12,916 bases of DNA from JAHCHL01 sp964546835. Lineage in GTDB: Bacteria > Armatimonadota > Fimbriimonadia > Fimbriimonadales > ATM1. Shown piece by piece: positions 5,806 through 12,126 of this stretch. Each line of letters opens with the position of its first letter. The first letter of the stretch is position 1. The notes beneath the pieces are model-generated. The model saw only the letters and a program-made list of their open reading frames with translations, did not search any database and had not been told where the DNA came from. The stretch lies in NCBI GenBank assembly GCA_964546835.1, contig CAZJKW010000053.1, positions 1 to 12,916 of the forward strand. Reading direction: 5' to 3'. Position numbers and translations under genes: made by a program.

Positions 5806-6567
5806 TTGAAGTTTTTGAAATCCGCATTGTTGCTCGCTAGTTTGGTTGTTGCATTGGTCGTTGCCGTTTTGGGTTGCGGTGGCGGCGGTGGCGGCGGTGG
5901 CGGCGGACCTAACCCTCCACTGGTTCTGATTCGCATTGAACTTCCGGGTCAGGACGGAATCAACATTCAAAACGGAACCAACAACACGTTTGTGGTAGCC
6001 GGATATGATGCGAACAACGTCCGTTATGTTTTGGCGTCGGCAAACTGGTCGTTTGCCGGAAATCCAGCTCCTACCGGAGACCCCGGCACATTGAGTGCCA
6101 GCGGTACTTTGACTGCCGGCACCGGAGGAACTGCGAGAGTTACGGCAACGGCAACTGAAGGTGCGGTAACTCCACTCGACATTATCGTAAAGGGTCCCGG
6201 CGCAAAAATAACAGGCAGGGTCAGGCAATCCGGAACGACCACAGGAATTGGTAACGTTTATGTTGCGTTTTATGACAACGCGAATGTTGAAGTTGGAAGA
6301 GCCAAAACGCTAGCAGCGGGAACCTTTACGGCAATTGTCCCCACAACAGCAACGCGCGTGAACTTAGTCAACGCCTTGGTCCCTGTGGGTTGGTACAAAG
6401 AATGGGTTTATCGTTCCAAACGATATAGCGCCGTCATTGCAAATTGTCATGCACTAATGGTCTTGAGCCAAGCACTTTCGATTGGTGCAACCAGTAACAT
6501 GAATGACACTATATTTCTGGATTCGACCATCAATCCTCCCCCGCCCCCACCCGACGGATGCACTTAA
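5806..6567 (+). CDS. Lipoprotein with poly-glycine linker and Ig-like / carboxypeptidase-regulatory-like domains
   Basis: The 253-residue protein starts with a lipoprotein signal: Lys2 and Lys5, a hydrophobic core (6-22) and lipobox VLGC with the lipidated Cys24. Ten glycines (25-34) then form a flexible linker. Residues about 38-135 look like a bacterial Ig-like (BIG) fold with the GTLSASGTLTAGTGGTARVTA pattern. A second beta domain (GAKITGRVRQ onward) resembles a carboxypeptidase-regulatory-like domain. The tail has six prolines. It is likely anchored in the membrane and exposed to periplasm or surface; no enzyme motif is seen and its function is unknown. The TTG start is chosen from the GGAGG eight bases upstream. 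Its stop overlaps that of the convergent wzt-like gene through a shared TTAA. It diverges from hscA. Confidence 0.78.
   Translation: MKFLKSALLLASLVVALVVAVLGCGGGGGGGGGGPNPPLVLIRIELPGQDGINIQNGTNNTFVVAGYDANNVRYVLASANWSFAGNPAPTGDPGTLSASGTLTAGTGGTARVTATATEGAVTPLDIIVKGPGAKITGRVRQSGTTTGIGNVYVAFYDNANVEVGRAKTLAAGTFTAIVPTTATRVNLVNALVPVGWYKEWVYRSKRYSAVIANCHALMVLSQALSIGATSNMNDTIFLDSTINPPPPPPDGCT
5878..5907 (+). repeat. GGTGGCGGC tandem repeat coding for ten glycines
   Basis: Three copies of the 9-base unit GGTGGCGGC plus a closing GGA follow the lipobox Cys codon directly. A unit length divisible by three means copy-number slippage would lengthen or shorten the linker without breaking the frame. Confidence 0.85.
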
Positions 6568-7295
6568 GAATTTGAACTTGTTTCGTAAGCAGAAACAACT
6601 TGTTCGGTTTCTCCTGCAAGTTTGATTTCACCGTTTGCCATCCAAATGGTTTTGTTTGCGGCTTGGCGAACAGATGCCATATCATGCGAAACAAACAAAA
6701 TTGCACCACCGTTTTTTTGGAATTCGGAAATTCGATTCAAACATTTTTTTTGAAATTCCAAATCACCAACGGCCAACGCTTCATCTACAAGGAGAATTGA
6801 AGCGTCAACATGGACCGCAACACTGAACCCAAGTCTAAGTAACATTCCGCTGGAATAAGTTCTTACCGGCGCATCAATGTAATCGCCAATTTCACTAAAG
6901 TCAACAATGGCATTCATTCTTTCTTCGACTTGTTTTCTTGTTAGTCCAAGAACAACTCCGTTAAAAAAAACGTTTTCATATCCGGTTAAGTCAGGATGAA
7001 AACCGGCGCCCAATTCAAGCAAAGGAGCAACTCGGCCATTCAATTCGATTTCTCCGGAATTTGGTTTGTAAACTTTTGCGAGAACACTTAATAGAGTGCT
7101 TTTTCCCGCACCGTTTTTTCCAATGATTGCAACACAATCGCCGGGTAACACTTCGAAACTGATTCCCTTTAAAGCGTGCAACAGTTCTCGCTTAACCGGC
7201 CTCCACCATAAAAGCAATCCTTTAAGAGACGAATATCCTTGATGGCTCAAATAGAATTCTTTATGCAAATTGTGAATTTTGATTGCCGGTTTCAT
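6564..7295 (-). CDS. Polysaccharide ABC exporter ATP-binding subunit (Wzt/TagH type)
   Basis: The 243-residue ATPase has Walker A GKNGAGKST (59-67), the family motif LLELGAGFHPDLTGYEN (92-108) typical of O-antigen and teichoic acid exporters, signature SSGM (148-151), Walker B ILLVDE (167-172) and the H-loop SHD (His204). With the Wzm-like permease it should export a lipid-linked polysaccharide across the inner membrane. It ends right after the nucleotide domain, so the C-terminal carbohydrate-binding domain of some Wzt proteins is absent. I chose the ATG at 7295 over the ATG at 7316 because GGAG lies five bases upstream and the start forms an ATGA overlap with the permease stop. Its stop shares TTAA with the convergent lipoprotein gene. 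Confidence 0.9.
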   Translation of the reverse strand: MKPAIKIHNLHKEFYLSHQGYSSLKGLLLWWRPVKRELLHALKGISFEVLPGDCVAIIGKNGAGKSTLLSVLAKVYKPNSGEIELNGRVAPLLELGAGFHPDLTGYENVFFNGVVLGLTRKQVEERMNAIVDFSEIGDYIDAPVRTYSSGMLLRLGFSVAVHVDASILLVDEALAVGDLEFQKKCLNRISEFQKNGGAILFVSHDMASVRQAANKTIWMANGEIKLAGETEQVVSAYETSSNS

Positions 7296-8164
7296 GGTCG
7301 CTCCACAAATTGCCATTTCTTTTTGTTAAAAAACCAGTATCCAAAAATCAAAACTCCAATGCATACAGCAGCGCATACGCCAAGTAAAGCCCAATCAAGC
7401 GGAAGAGCGGGTGACGTAGTGGTTACACCGTCTCGAGTCAATGAAACCGGCTGTGGGTCCAGCAGGCACTTTCGGTATCCCGTCATTAACATTGCGACGG
7501 GGTTCAAGTGATAAATCGTGTAAACCGGATTTCGATACTCTTCCGGAATTGCATTTGCATAGTAAATTTGTTCACTGAAATAAACAATCGGCGTCAAGAA
7601 AAAAAGCAAATACAGTCCCACGCTAAGGATGTATTTTACGTCTTCGTAAAACGTGTTTAGTGCTGCGACAATCAGGGAAATTCCCATGGTTAAACAGAGT
7701 TGCAATACGATAAGAATTGGCAAGTAAAGAATGGTCCAGTTGAACGGGTTTTCGCCCGGGTTCAACAGCCAAACAATCAGAAGATATACAAAAAACACAG
7801 CAAGCGCAAGCAAGAAATGGATGAAATTAGCTATTACGGAGCCGATCGGCAAAATTTCCCGCGGAAAATAAATCTTTTTTAGCAAAGTGATTTGGGACAA
7901 AACTGATTGCGCTGAATCCAACAAGGACAACTGGAAAAACATGTAAGGCAAGTATGCAGCAAGTATGTAAGCACTGTAATTTGGAATCGTTTGACCCATT
8001 ACAAATTTGAAAACGACCGTCATCACGAGTACGGTTACCAAAGGGTTTAGAATTGACCAAAAAAAACCAAGAAAACTGTTCTTATATCGTATGCGTAATT
8101 CTCGCAAAACAAATGTATAAAGAAGTTCGCGATATTTCCAAAGTTCCTTTACTTCTGAGCGCAT
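7292..8164 (-). CDS. Polysaccharide ABC exporter permease (Wzm/TagG type, ABC-2 family)
   Basis: The 290-residue protein is an ABC-2 type permease: a short cytoplasmic N-terminus, the amphipathic LRELRIRYKNSFLGFFWSIL region typical of Wzm/TagG (19-38), and about six hydrophobic membrane segments, ending in the charged tail NKKKWQFVERP. It would form the channel that the Wzt-like ATPase drives, moving an undecaprenyl- or lipid-linked glycan outward. Its stop overlaps the ATPase start in ATGA, a sign of translational coupling. It starts nine bases after the DHDPS-family aldolase stop and has no clear Shine-Dalgarno; TCTAAT lies about eight bases before the ATG. No glycosyltransferase gene is in view, so the cargo is unknown. 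Confidence 0.9.
   Translation of the reverse strand: MRSEVKELWKYRELLYTFVLRELRIRYKNSFLGFFWSILNPLVTVLVMTVVFKFVMGQTIPNYSAYILAAYLPYMFFQLSLLDSAQSVLSQITLLKKIYFPREILPIGSVIANFIHFLLALAVFFVYLLIVWLLNPGENPFNWTILYLPILIVLQLCLTMGISLIVAALNTFYEDVKYILSVGLYLLFFLTPIVYFSEQIYYANAIPEEYRNPVYTIYHLNPVAMLMTGYRKCLLDPQPVSLTRDGVTTTSPALPLDWALLGVCAAVCIGVLIFGYWFFNKKKWQFVERP
7301..7304 (-). promoter_or_regulatory. Shine-Dalgarno GGAG that sets the wzt-like start
   Basis: On the minus strand GGAG lies five bases before the ATG at 7295, inside the permease coding region. No comparable site precedes the alternative ATG at 7316, so this favours the shorter protein and the ATGA overlap. Confidence 0.65.
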
Positions 8165-8173
8165 GATTTAGAA

Positions 8174-9031
8174 TTAGAATCCAAAGTCTTTGACAAAGGC
8201 AAGCGCCTTTTCCTTGTCCGGCTGAACAAGCGGCACAAGAGGAGGACGAACATGGCCACCCGGAAGTCCCTTTGAATTTAGAATTTCTTTGTGAACAGCC
8301 GGCTGTGGAAAGCATTTCACGTTTGCAACGGCTTGATCAATCAGGGATTGTAAAACCTCCGACCTTTCATCAACTTGTCGCGATACCAGTCTCGGAAATG
8401 AATTTGCAAGTCCCGAAATGGTGCCGGATCCACCGCTCTCCAAATTCTTCAGCAACAGTTTTTCATCTCCGACCAAAACCGATTTGTTAAATTTAGATCC
8501 GAGTTCCAAATAATTTGTCAAGTTTTCCATATCGCCGCTGCTATCCTTGATTCCAATGACGTTTTCAAAATGAAACATAAAATCAACTAACGAAATATCA
8601 AGGTTTATTTTTGTGTTTTTAGGAAAATTGTACAGAATGATAGGAATCGTTACCGACTTTGCTAACACTTCAAACCAAATTTTGATTCCATCAAGAGTGG
8701 CCGAAAAATAATAGGGCGGTAACACCAATGCAGCATTTGCACCGCATTTCTCGGCCTGATTGCAAAGCCAAATTGCTTCCGGAAGTGAGCAGGTTCCAGC
8801 CCCGAAAATAACTTTCAACTTGCCTGCGTGTTTCACTGCAAATTTTGTCAAATCACGCTTTTCGATTGCAGAAAGGGAAGGCCCTTCTCCATTCGTGCCG
8901 GCAACAACTACGCCATCCATTCCTTCGGACTCGTGCCAAGCAAGCAGTTTGGCGACACCCGGATAATCAATTTCGCCACTTTGGTCAAACGGGGTGATGA
9001 GTGCCGTGTATGCGCCGGTCAGCATTTTCAT
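8174..9031 (-). CDS. DHDPS/NAL-family class I aldolase, probably not a DapA
   Basis: The 285-residue protein is a TIM-barrel lyase of the dihydrodipicolinate synthase / N-acetylneuraminate lyase family. The Schiff-base Lys162 (GIKDSSGD) and Tyr134 (LYNFP) are in place. Two positions depart from DapA. The GTTGE motif reads GTNGEGPSL, and the Arg after LYN (Arg138 of E. coli DapA, which binds the substrate carboxylate) is Asn (LYNFPKNT). This suggests a keto-acid aldolase for another substrate, such as a 2-keto-3-deoxy sugar acid or 4-hydroxy-2-oxoglutarate. I placed the start at the ATG at 9031 (9025 is also possible); a longer reading from 9082 would overlap the divergent SDR gene and add an unusual N-terminal extension. 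It leads the trio with wzm and wzt. Confidence 0.82.
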   Translation of the reverse strand: MKMLTGAYTALITPFDQSGEIDYPGVAKLLAWHESEGMDGVVVAGTNGEGPSLSAIEKRDLTKFAVKHAGKLKVIFGAGTCSLPEAIWLCNQAEKCGANAALVLPPYYFSATLDGIKIWFEVLAKSVTIPIILYNFPKNTKINLDISLVDFMFHFENVIGIKDSSGDMENLTNYLELGSKFNKSVLVGDEKLLLKNLESGGSGTISGLANSFPRLVSRQVDERSEVLQSLIDQAVANVKCFPQPAVHKEILNSKGLPGGHVRPPLVPLVQPDKEKALAFVKDFGF

Positions 9032-9045
9032 ATCATGGCTCAAAA

Positions 9046-9062
9046 CGGCAATAATCTTGCCG
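9046..9062. promoter_or_regulatory. Inverted repeat CGGCAA-N5-TTGCCG in the 31-base divergent gap
   Basis: CGGCAA (9046-9051) and TTGCCG (9057-9062) are exact reverse complements around TAATC. The repeat ends at the base before the SDR start codon and fills half of the gap shared with the aldolase gene, so one protein bound here could affect both. The SDR -10-like hexamer (TAATCT 9052-9057 or AATAAT 9050-9055) lies inside it. Confidence 0.4.
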
Positions 9063-9827
9063 ATGAGCAAATTGAACGGCAAAAGGGTCTTGATAACCGG
9101 CGTCAGCAGTGGGATTGGAAATGCCTTGGCAAAAAAATGTATTCAAGAAAGTGCAGAAGTTGTGGGAATTTCAAGGCGCGAAACACACTTGATCGGATTA
9201 AATCATTTGAAACTGGATCTGGAATCAAATCAATCGGTTGAAATGTTGAAACAAATGGACGCATTTGATATCGTCGTAGCAAACGCAGGTCGAGGAAACA
9301 CAAGAATGCCTTCCGAAATTAATGAAACTGAAATTAACAACATGATTAAAGCCAACGTGATGACGGCCGTGAATACGTTTCTTGGAACCATAAGTGCAAT
9401 GCAAAAGCGCAAAGCCGGTCAGTTCGTTTTCGTTGGAAGTATTTTGGGCAGAATTCCATATGCTCCATGGCGTTGCGCTTATTCAGCATCGAAGGCCGCA
9501 TTATCGGCTTTGGTTTGCGGATGGAGAATGGAAACCGAACCGATTGGAATCAAAGTGAAAATGTTTAATCCGGGACTCACGTTAACGGAATTTCAAGCAA
9601 CAGCCAATCCAAATGAGGTTGCATTTGCAAATCTCAATCCAAAATCAAAAAGTTTTCCGAGCAGTCAAGCCCAATCAGCCGACGAAATTGCCGACTTAAT
9701 CATCCAATGCTTTGAATCCGAAAACCAAGAATTTTATTCAAGAAATGAAACCGCCGAATGGGTCGCAAACTATTACAGTGAACTTGCAAATGGGAAAGAC
9801 AACATCAGCGATTTGCTTATGCCATAA
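9063..9827 (+). CDS. Short-chain dehydrogenase/reductase (SDR), classical type
   Basis: The 254-residue protein has all the classical SDR marks: the nucleotide-binding TGVSSGIG (12-19), NAG (74-76), catalytic Ser126, and YSASK with Tyr140 and Lys144. It would oxidise or reduce an alcohol or carbonyl with NAD(H) or NADP(H) in the cytoplasm. An Arg-Arg pair after the second strand (ISRRE) leans towards NADP, but this is weak. The substrate cannot be read from sequence. The start at 9063 gives the normal SDR N-terminus; the longer reading from 8994 would overlap the divergent aldolase gene. No Shine-Dalgarno is seen, and a -10-like hexamer lies 5-7 bases upstream. The FKBP gene follows after six bases. 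Confidence 0.88.
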   Translation: MSKLNGKRVLITGVSSGIGNALAKKCIQESAEVVGISRRETHLIGLNHLKLDLESNQSVEMLKQMDAFDIVVANAGRGNTRMPSEINETEINNMIKANVMTAVNTFLGTISAMQKRKAGQFVFVGSILGRIPYAPWRCAYSASKAALSALVCGWRMETEPIGIKVKMFNPGLTLTEFQATANPNEVAFANLNPKSKSFPSSQAQSADEIADLIIQCFESENQEFYSRNETAEWVANYYSELANGKDNISDLLMP

Positions 9828-9828
9828 T
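9823..9828 (+). promoter_or_regulatory. Possible internal -10 element (CATAAT) for the FKBP gene
   Basis: CATAAT overlaps the SDR stop codon and ends five bases before the ATG at 9834. The flanking 9-mer CCATAATCA is identical to that before the APH-family TTG (523-531). It would give the FKBP gene its own leaderless transcript. No -35 is evident, and part of the match is forced by the stop codon. Confidence 0.3.
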
Positions 9829-9833
9829 CAGCC

Positions 9834-10619
9834 ATGGTTGCCTTAATTGTTTCCGCAATGCTTCTTTTCCAAGGTTCTCCTATGAGTTTTTCTTCAAACG
9901 ATAAAGTCATCAAAACGGATACCGGCCTTGAATATGTTGATTTGGTGGTTGGTAACGGTAGAGATGTTGAAAAAGGCGCAACTCCGGTTGTCAATTACGT
10001 CTTGAACTTGCAAGACGGAACCGAAGTGGATTCTTCAAAAAAACCGGGGCGACATCCGTTTCAGTTTACGATTGGAAAAGGTCAAGTGATTAAAGGATGG
10101 GAAGAAGGCCTAATCGGAATGAAAGTCGGAGGCACTCGAAAATTACGAATACCATTTGAATTGGGATATGGCGAGAAGGGAAGACCACCGGTAATTCCGG
10201 AAAAAGCGGTTCTTTGGTTTAATGTCGAATTATTGGATATTTGGTATCCTGCAGAATTCAAATCATTTGAAAAAATAAACAAGCCCGAATCGGGAATTCA
10301 ATTTGCGGAAGTAAAAGAAGGCAAAGGTGAATCTGCCGCACTAAACGATTCGGTTGAAGTTCATTATTGGCTTTATAACAATGAAATAAGATTAATAGAT
10401 TCAAGTACCAATCCCGGACAAAAACCATTGAAATTCAAAGTCGGTACTTCCGAACTCATTCCGGGTTTTAGCGAAGCTGTTAAAGGGATGAAAGTCGGCG
10501 GTGTTCGAAAATCGAAAATTCCACCTTCGCTTGCGTACGGAGATAAAGGAGTGGGTCCCATAAAGCCAAATGAAACACTTTGGTTTACTATTGAATTGCT
10601 TAAACGACAGTCGCCATAG
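9834..10619 (+). CDS. Tandem-domain FKBP-type peptidyl-prolyl cis-trans isomerase, probably exported
   Basis: The 261-residue protein has two FKBP domains, about residues 24-138 and 146-258, which catalyse proline cis-trans isomerisation in folding proteins. The first keeps VIKGWEEGLIGMKVGG with the pocket Trp, the GYG Tyr and a final WFNVELL. The second has LIPGFSEAVKGMKVGG (Trp replaced by Phe) and AYGDKG, so it may be less active. The two look like an internal duplication. The first 15 residues are hydrophobic (VALIVSAMLLF), like a signal sequence but without basic residues, so export is plausible, not certain. An alternative start at 9882, with AAGG seven bases upstream, would give a cytoplasmic form. 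Its 3' end overlaps the convergent histidine kinase gene by 20 bases. Confidence 0.88.
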   Translation: MVALIVSAMLLFQGSPMSFSSNDKVIKTDTGLEYVDLVVGNGRDVEKGATPVVNYVLNLQDGTEVDSSKKPGRHPFQFTIGKGQVIKGWEEGLIGMKVGGTRKLRIPFELGYGEKGRPPVIPEKAVLWFNVELLDIWYPAEFKSFEKINKPESGIQFAEVKEGKGESAALNDSVEVHYWLYNNEIRLIDSSTNPGQKPLKFKVGTSELIPGFSEAVKGMKVGGVRKSKIPPSLAYGDKGVGPIKPNETLWFTIELLKRQSP

Positions 10620-12123
10620 GCAACAAAATGTGAAACGTAGCACCTTTTTTCGGCTCACTTTCAACGAACATAAATCCCTTTGCTTGACCAATTAAGCCAT
10701 AAGAAGTTGCTAGTCCTAATCCCGTTCCTTTTCCAACTTCCTTAGTTGTAAAAAATGGCTCGAACGCCCGTTCTTTCACGGTTTTTTCCATGCCATGTCC
10801 GTCATCTTTAACCGAAATCAGAACAAATCTACCTGCAGGAATATCAATTGGAAAAGGATGTTGAGATTCTTCAATTGTAATGTTCTTTGTTTCAATTGTC
10901 AAAACACCGCCATTTGGCATTGCGTCTTTAGAGTTTAATGCAAGGTTTATTAATACTTGCTCCAAATGTGCTGCATTTGCCATTGCATGCCAAAGGTCAG
11001 GCTGCAATTCCAATACAATTTGAACATCTGCTCGCAATAGTGCCCCAAGCATAAGCGCGGAACCGCGAAGAATTTCATTTACATCAATCGCTTTCATTTC
11101 AACGTCGCGCCGCCGTGCAAAAGCAAGCAATTGGTGGGTCAATGATGCACCTCTTTCTCCGGAACGAATGATTTGCGCCAGCAATTCTCGATTCGGATCG
11201 CCTTCAGGCAATTTCGAAAGAACAACTTCAGCATATCCAAGAATCGCTGCTAATATATTGTTAAACTCATGTGAAACGCCGCCTGCAAGCAATCCAAGAC
11301 TCTCTAAGTTTTGCGCTTGCGTAACTTCATCGTGCAGTTTCTGTCTTTCAGTGATGTCTCTAATTGCGGCAATTGTTCCAATGGGTTTGCCTTTTGCATC
11401 ATGAAGCAAACTTACCGTAGATTCAACATATTTTCTTTCCCCATTCTTAAGAACATGAATGTTTCGTCCGTGCCAAGCGCCGCTTTTTTGCAACTGAGTT
11501 TCGGCATTTTCTCTATCACTTTCCGCAATCCATTCAAAGTAATAAGCGGTGGACAACGGTTTTCCAAGCACATTGTCTGAACTGATTCCATAAAATGTTT
11601 CCGCTGCGGAATTCCAATAAACAACGTTGGAATCTTTGTCAATCGCTACGATTGCATCATTGACTTGCTGTAAAATTCCCGACTGAAACCGATAATTGTC
11701 TTCTGCCAAAGTTTGTTCTGAAATGTCAGTTGCAGCACCCAATACCCAAATTGGCATTCCGGCTTCATTTCTACGATAAACTTTTACCAAATGTCGGAAA
11801 TAATGGTACTCGCCGGATACGGAAACAAACCTAACCTTAAACTCTGCAGTTTCACCATCTTTTAACTCGATACATCGTTGAATGTCATTTTCCAAATTCA
11901 AGATGTCTTCCGGGTGCATGATTGTCATCAAAAAATCATCAGCCATTTCCCGGATTTGATCGGGCGTATACCCGAGTTCGGAGATTACTTGATTGTTTGA
12001 ATAAATACTTTGATGGTTTACAATGTCATAAACGTAAATCCAAACCGGCAGGTTGTTGGCGAGCAAGGAAATTTCTTGCTCCGATAGGTGCGGAACTTGG
12101 GACTCAGTAATCGGTTTGCTCAT
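10600..12123 (-). CDS. Soluble PAS-PAS sensor histidine kinase
   Basis: The 507-residue protein has a PAS domain with PAC tail (about 20-138, ending VLGAATDISEQ), a second PAS/PAC (about 145-260, ending AAIRDITERQ), a HisKA-type dimerisation helix with the phospho-acceptor His285 (GGVSHEFNNIL), and a HATPase_c domain: N box NLALNSKDAMPNGG (393-406), G1 DDGHGM (440-445), F box FEPFFTTK (454-461), G2 GKGTGLGL (464-471), and a final GATFHILLP. No membrane segment or receiver domain is present, so it should sense a cytoplasmic signal and pass phosphate to a separate regulator, which is not in the window. It starts three bases after the dapA stop, without a Shine-Dalgarno, so the two are probably co-transcribed. 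Confidence 0.92.
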   Translation of the reverse strand: MSKPITESQVPHLSEQEISLLANNLPVWIYVYDIVNHQSIYSNNQVISELGYTPDQIREMADDFLMTIMHPEDILNLENDIQRCIELKDGETAEFKVRFVSVSGEYHYFRHLVKVYRRNEAGMPIWVLGAATDISEQTLAEDNYRFQSGILQQVNDAIVAIDKDSNVVYWNSAAETFYGISSDNVLGKPLSTAYYFEWIAESDRENAETQLQKSGAWHGRNIHVLKNGERKYVESTVSLLHDAKGKPIGTIAAIRDITERQKLHDEVTQAQNLESLGLLAGGVSHEFNNILAAILGYAEVVLSKLPEGDPNRELLAQIIRSGERGASLTHQLLAFARRRDVEMKAIDVNEILRGSALMLGALLRADVQIVLELQPDLWHAMANAAHLEQVLINLALNSKDAMPNGGVLTIETKNITIEESQHPFPIDIPAGRFVLISVKDDGHGMEKTVKERAFEPFFTTKEVGKGTGLGLATSYGLIGQAKGFMFVESEPKKGATFHILLPMATVV

Positions 12124-12126
12124 GGC

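Noticed and set aside
5713..6228. Minus-strand reading frame of 171 residues opposite the lipoprotein gene
   Set aside because: It is the reverse of a Gly/Ala/Thr-rich coding region, has low-complexity Ala-Thr runs and no family resemblance, while the plus-strand frame has a ribosome binding site and lipobox.
7296..7316. Seven-residue longer start for the wzt-like ATPase
   Set aside because: The inner ATG at 7295 has GGAG five bases upstream and forms an ATGA overlap; the outer ATG has only an A-rich stretch before it.
8994..9062. N-terminal extension of the SDR protein
   Set aside because: It would overlap the divergent aldolase start and adds 23 residues before a normal SDR N-terminus; the ATG at 9063 fits the family.
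9032..9082. 17-residue N-terminal extension of the DHDPS-family aldolase
   Set aside because: The family begins a few residues before the GAYTALITPF strand; the extension would run into the SDR gene.
8828..9241. Plus-strand reading frame of 137 residues across the aldolase-SDR boundary
   Set aside because: It spans the starts of two well-supported genes in another frame and shows no recognisable domain.
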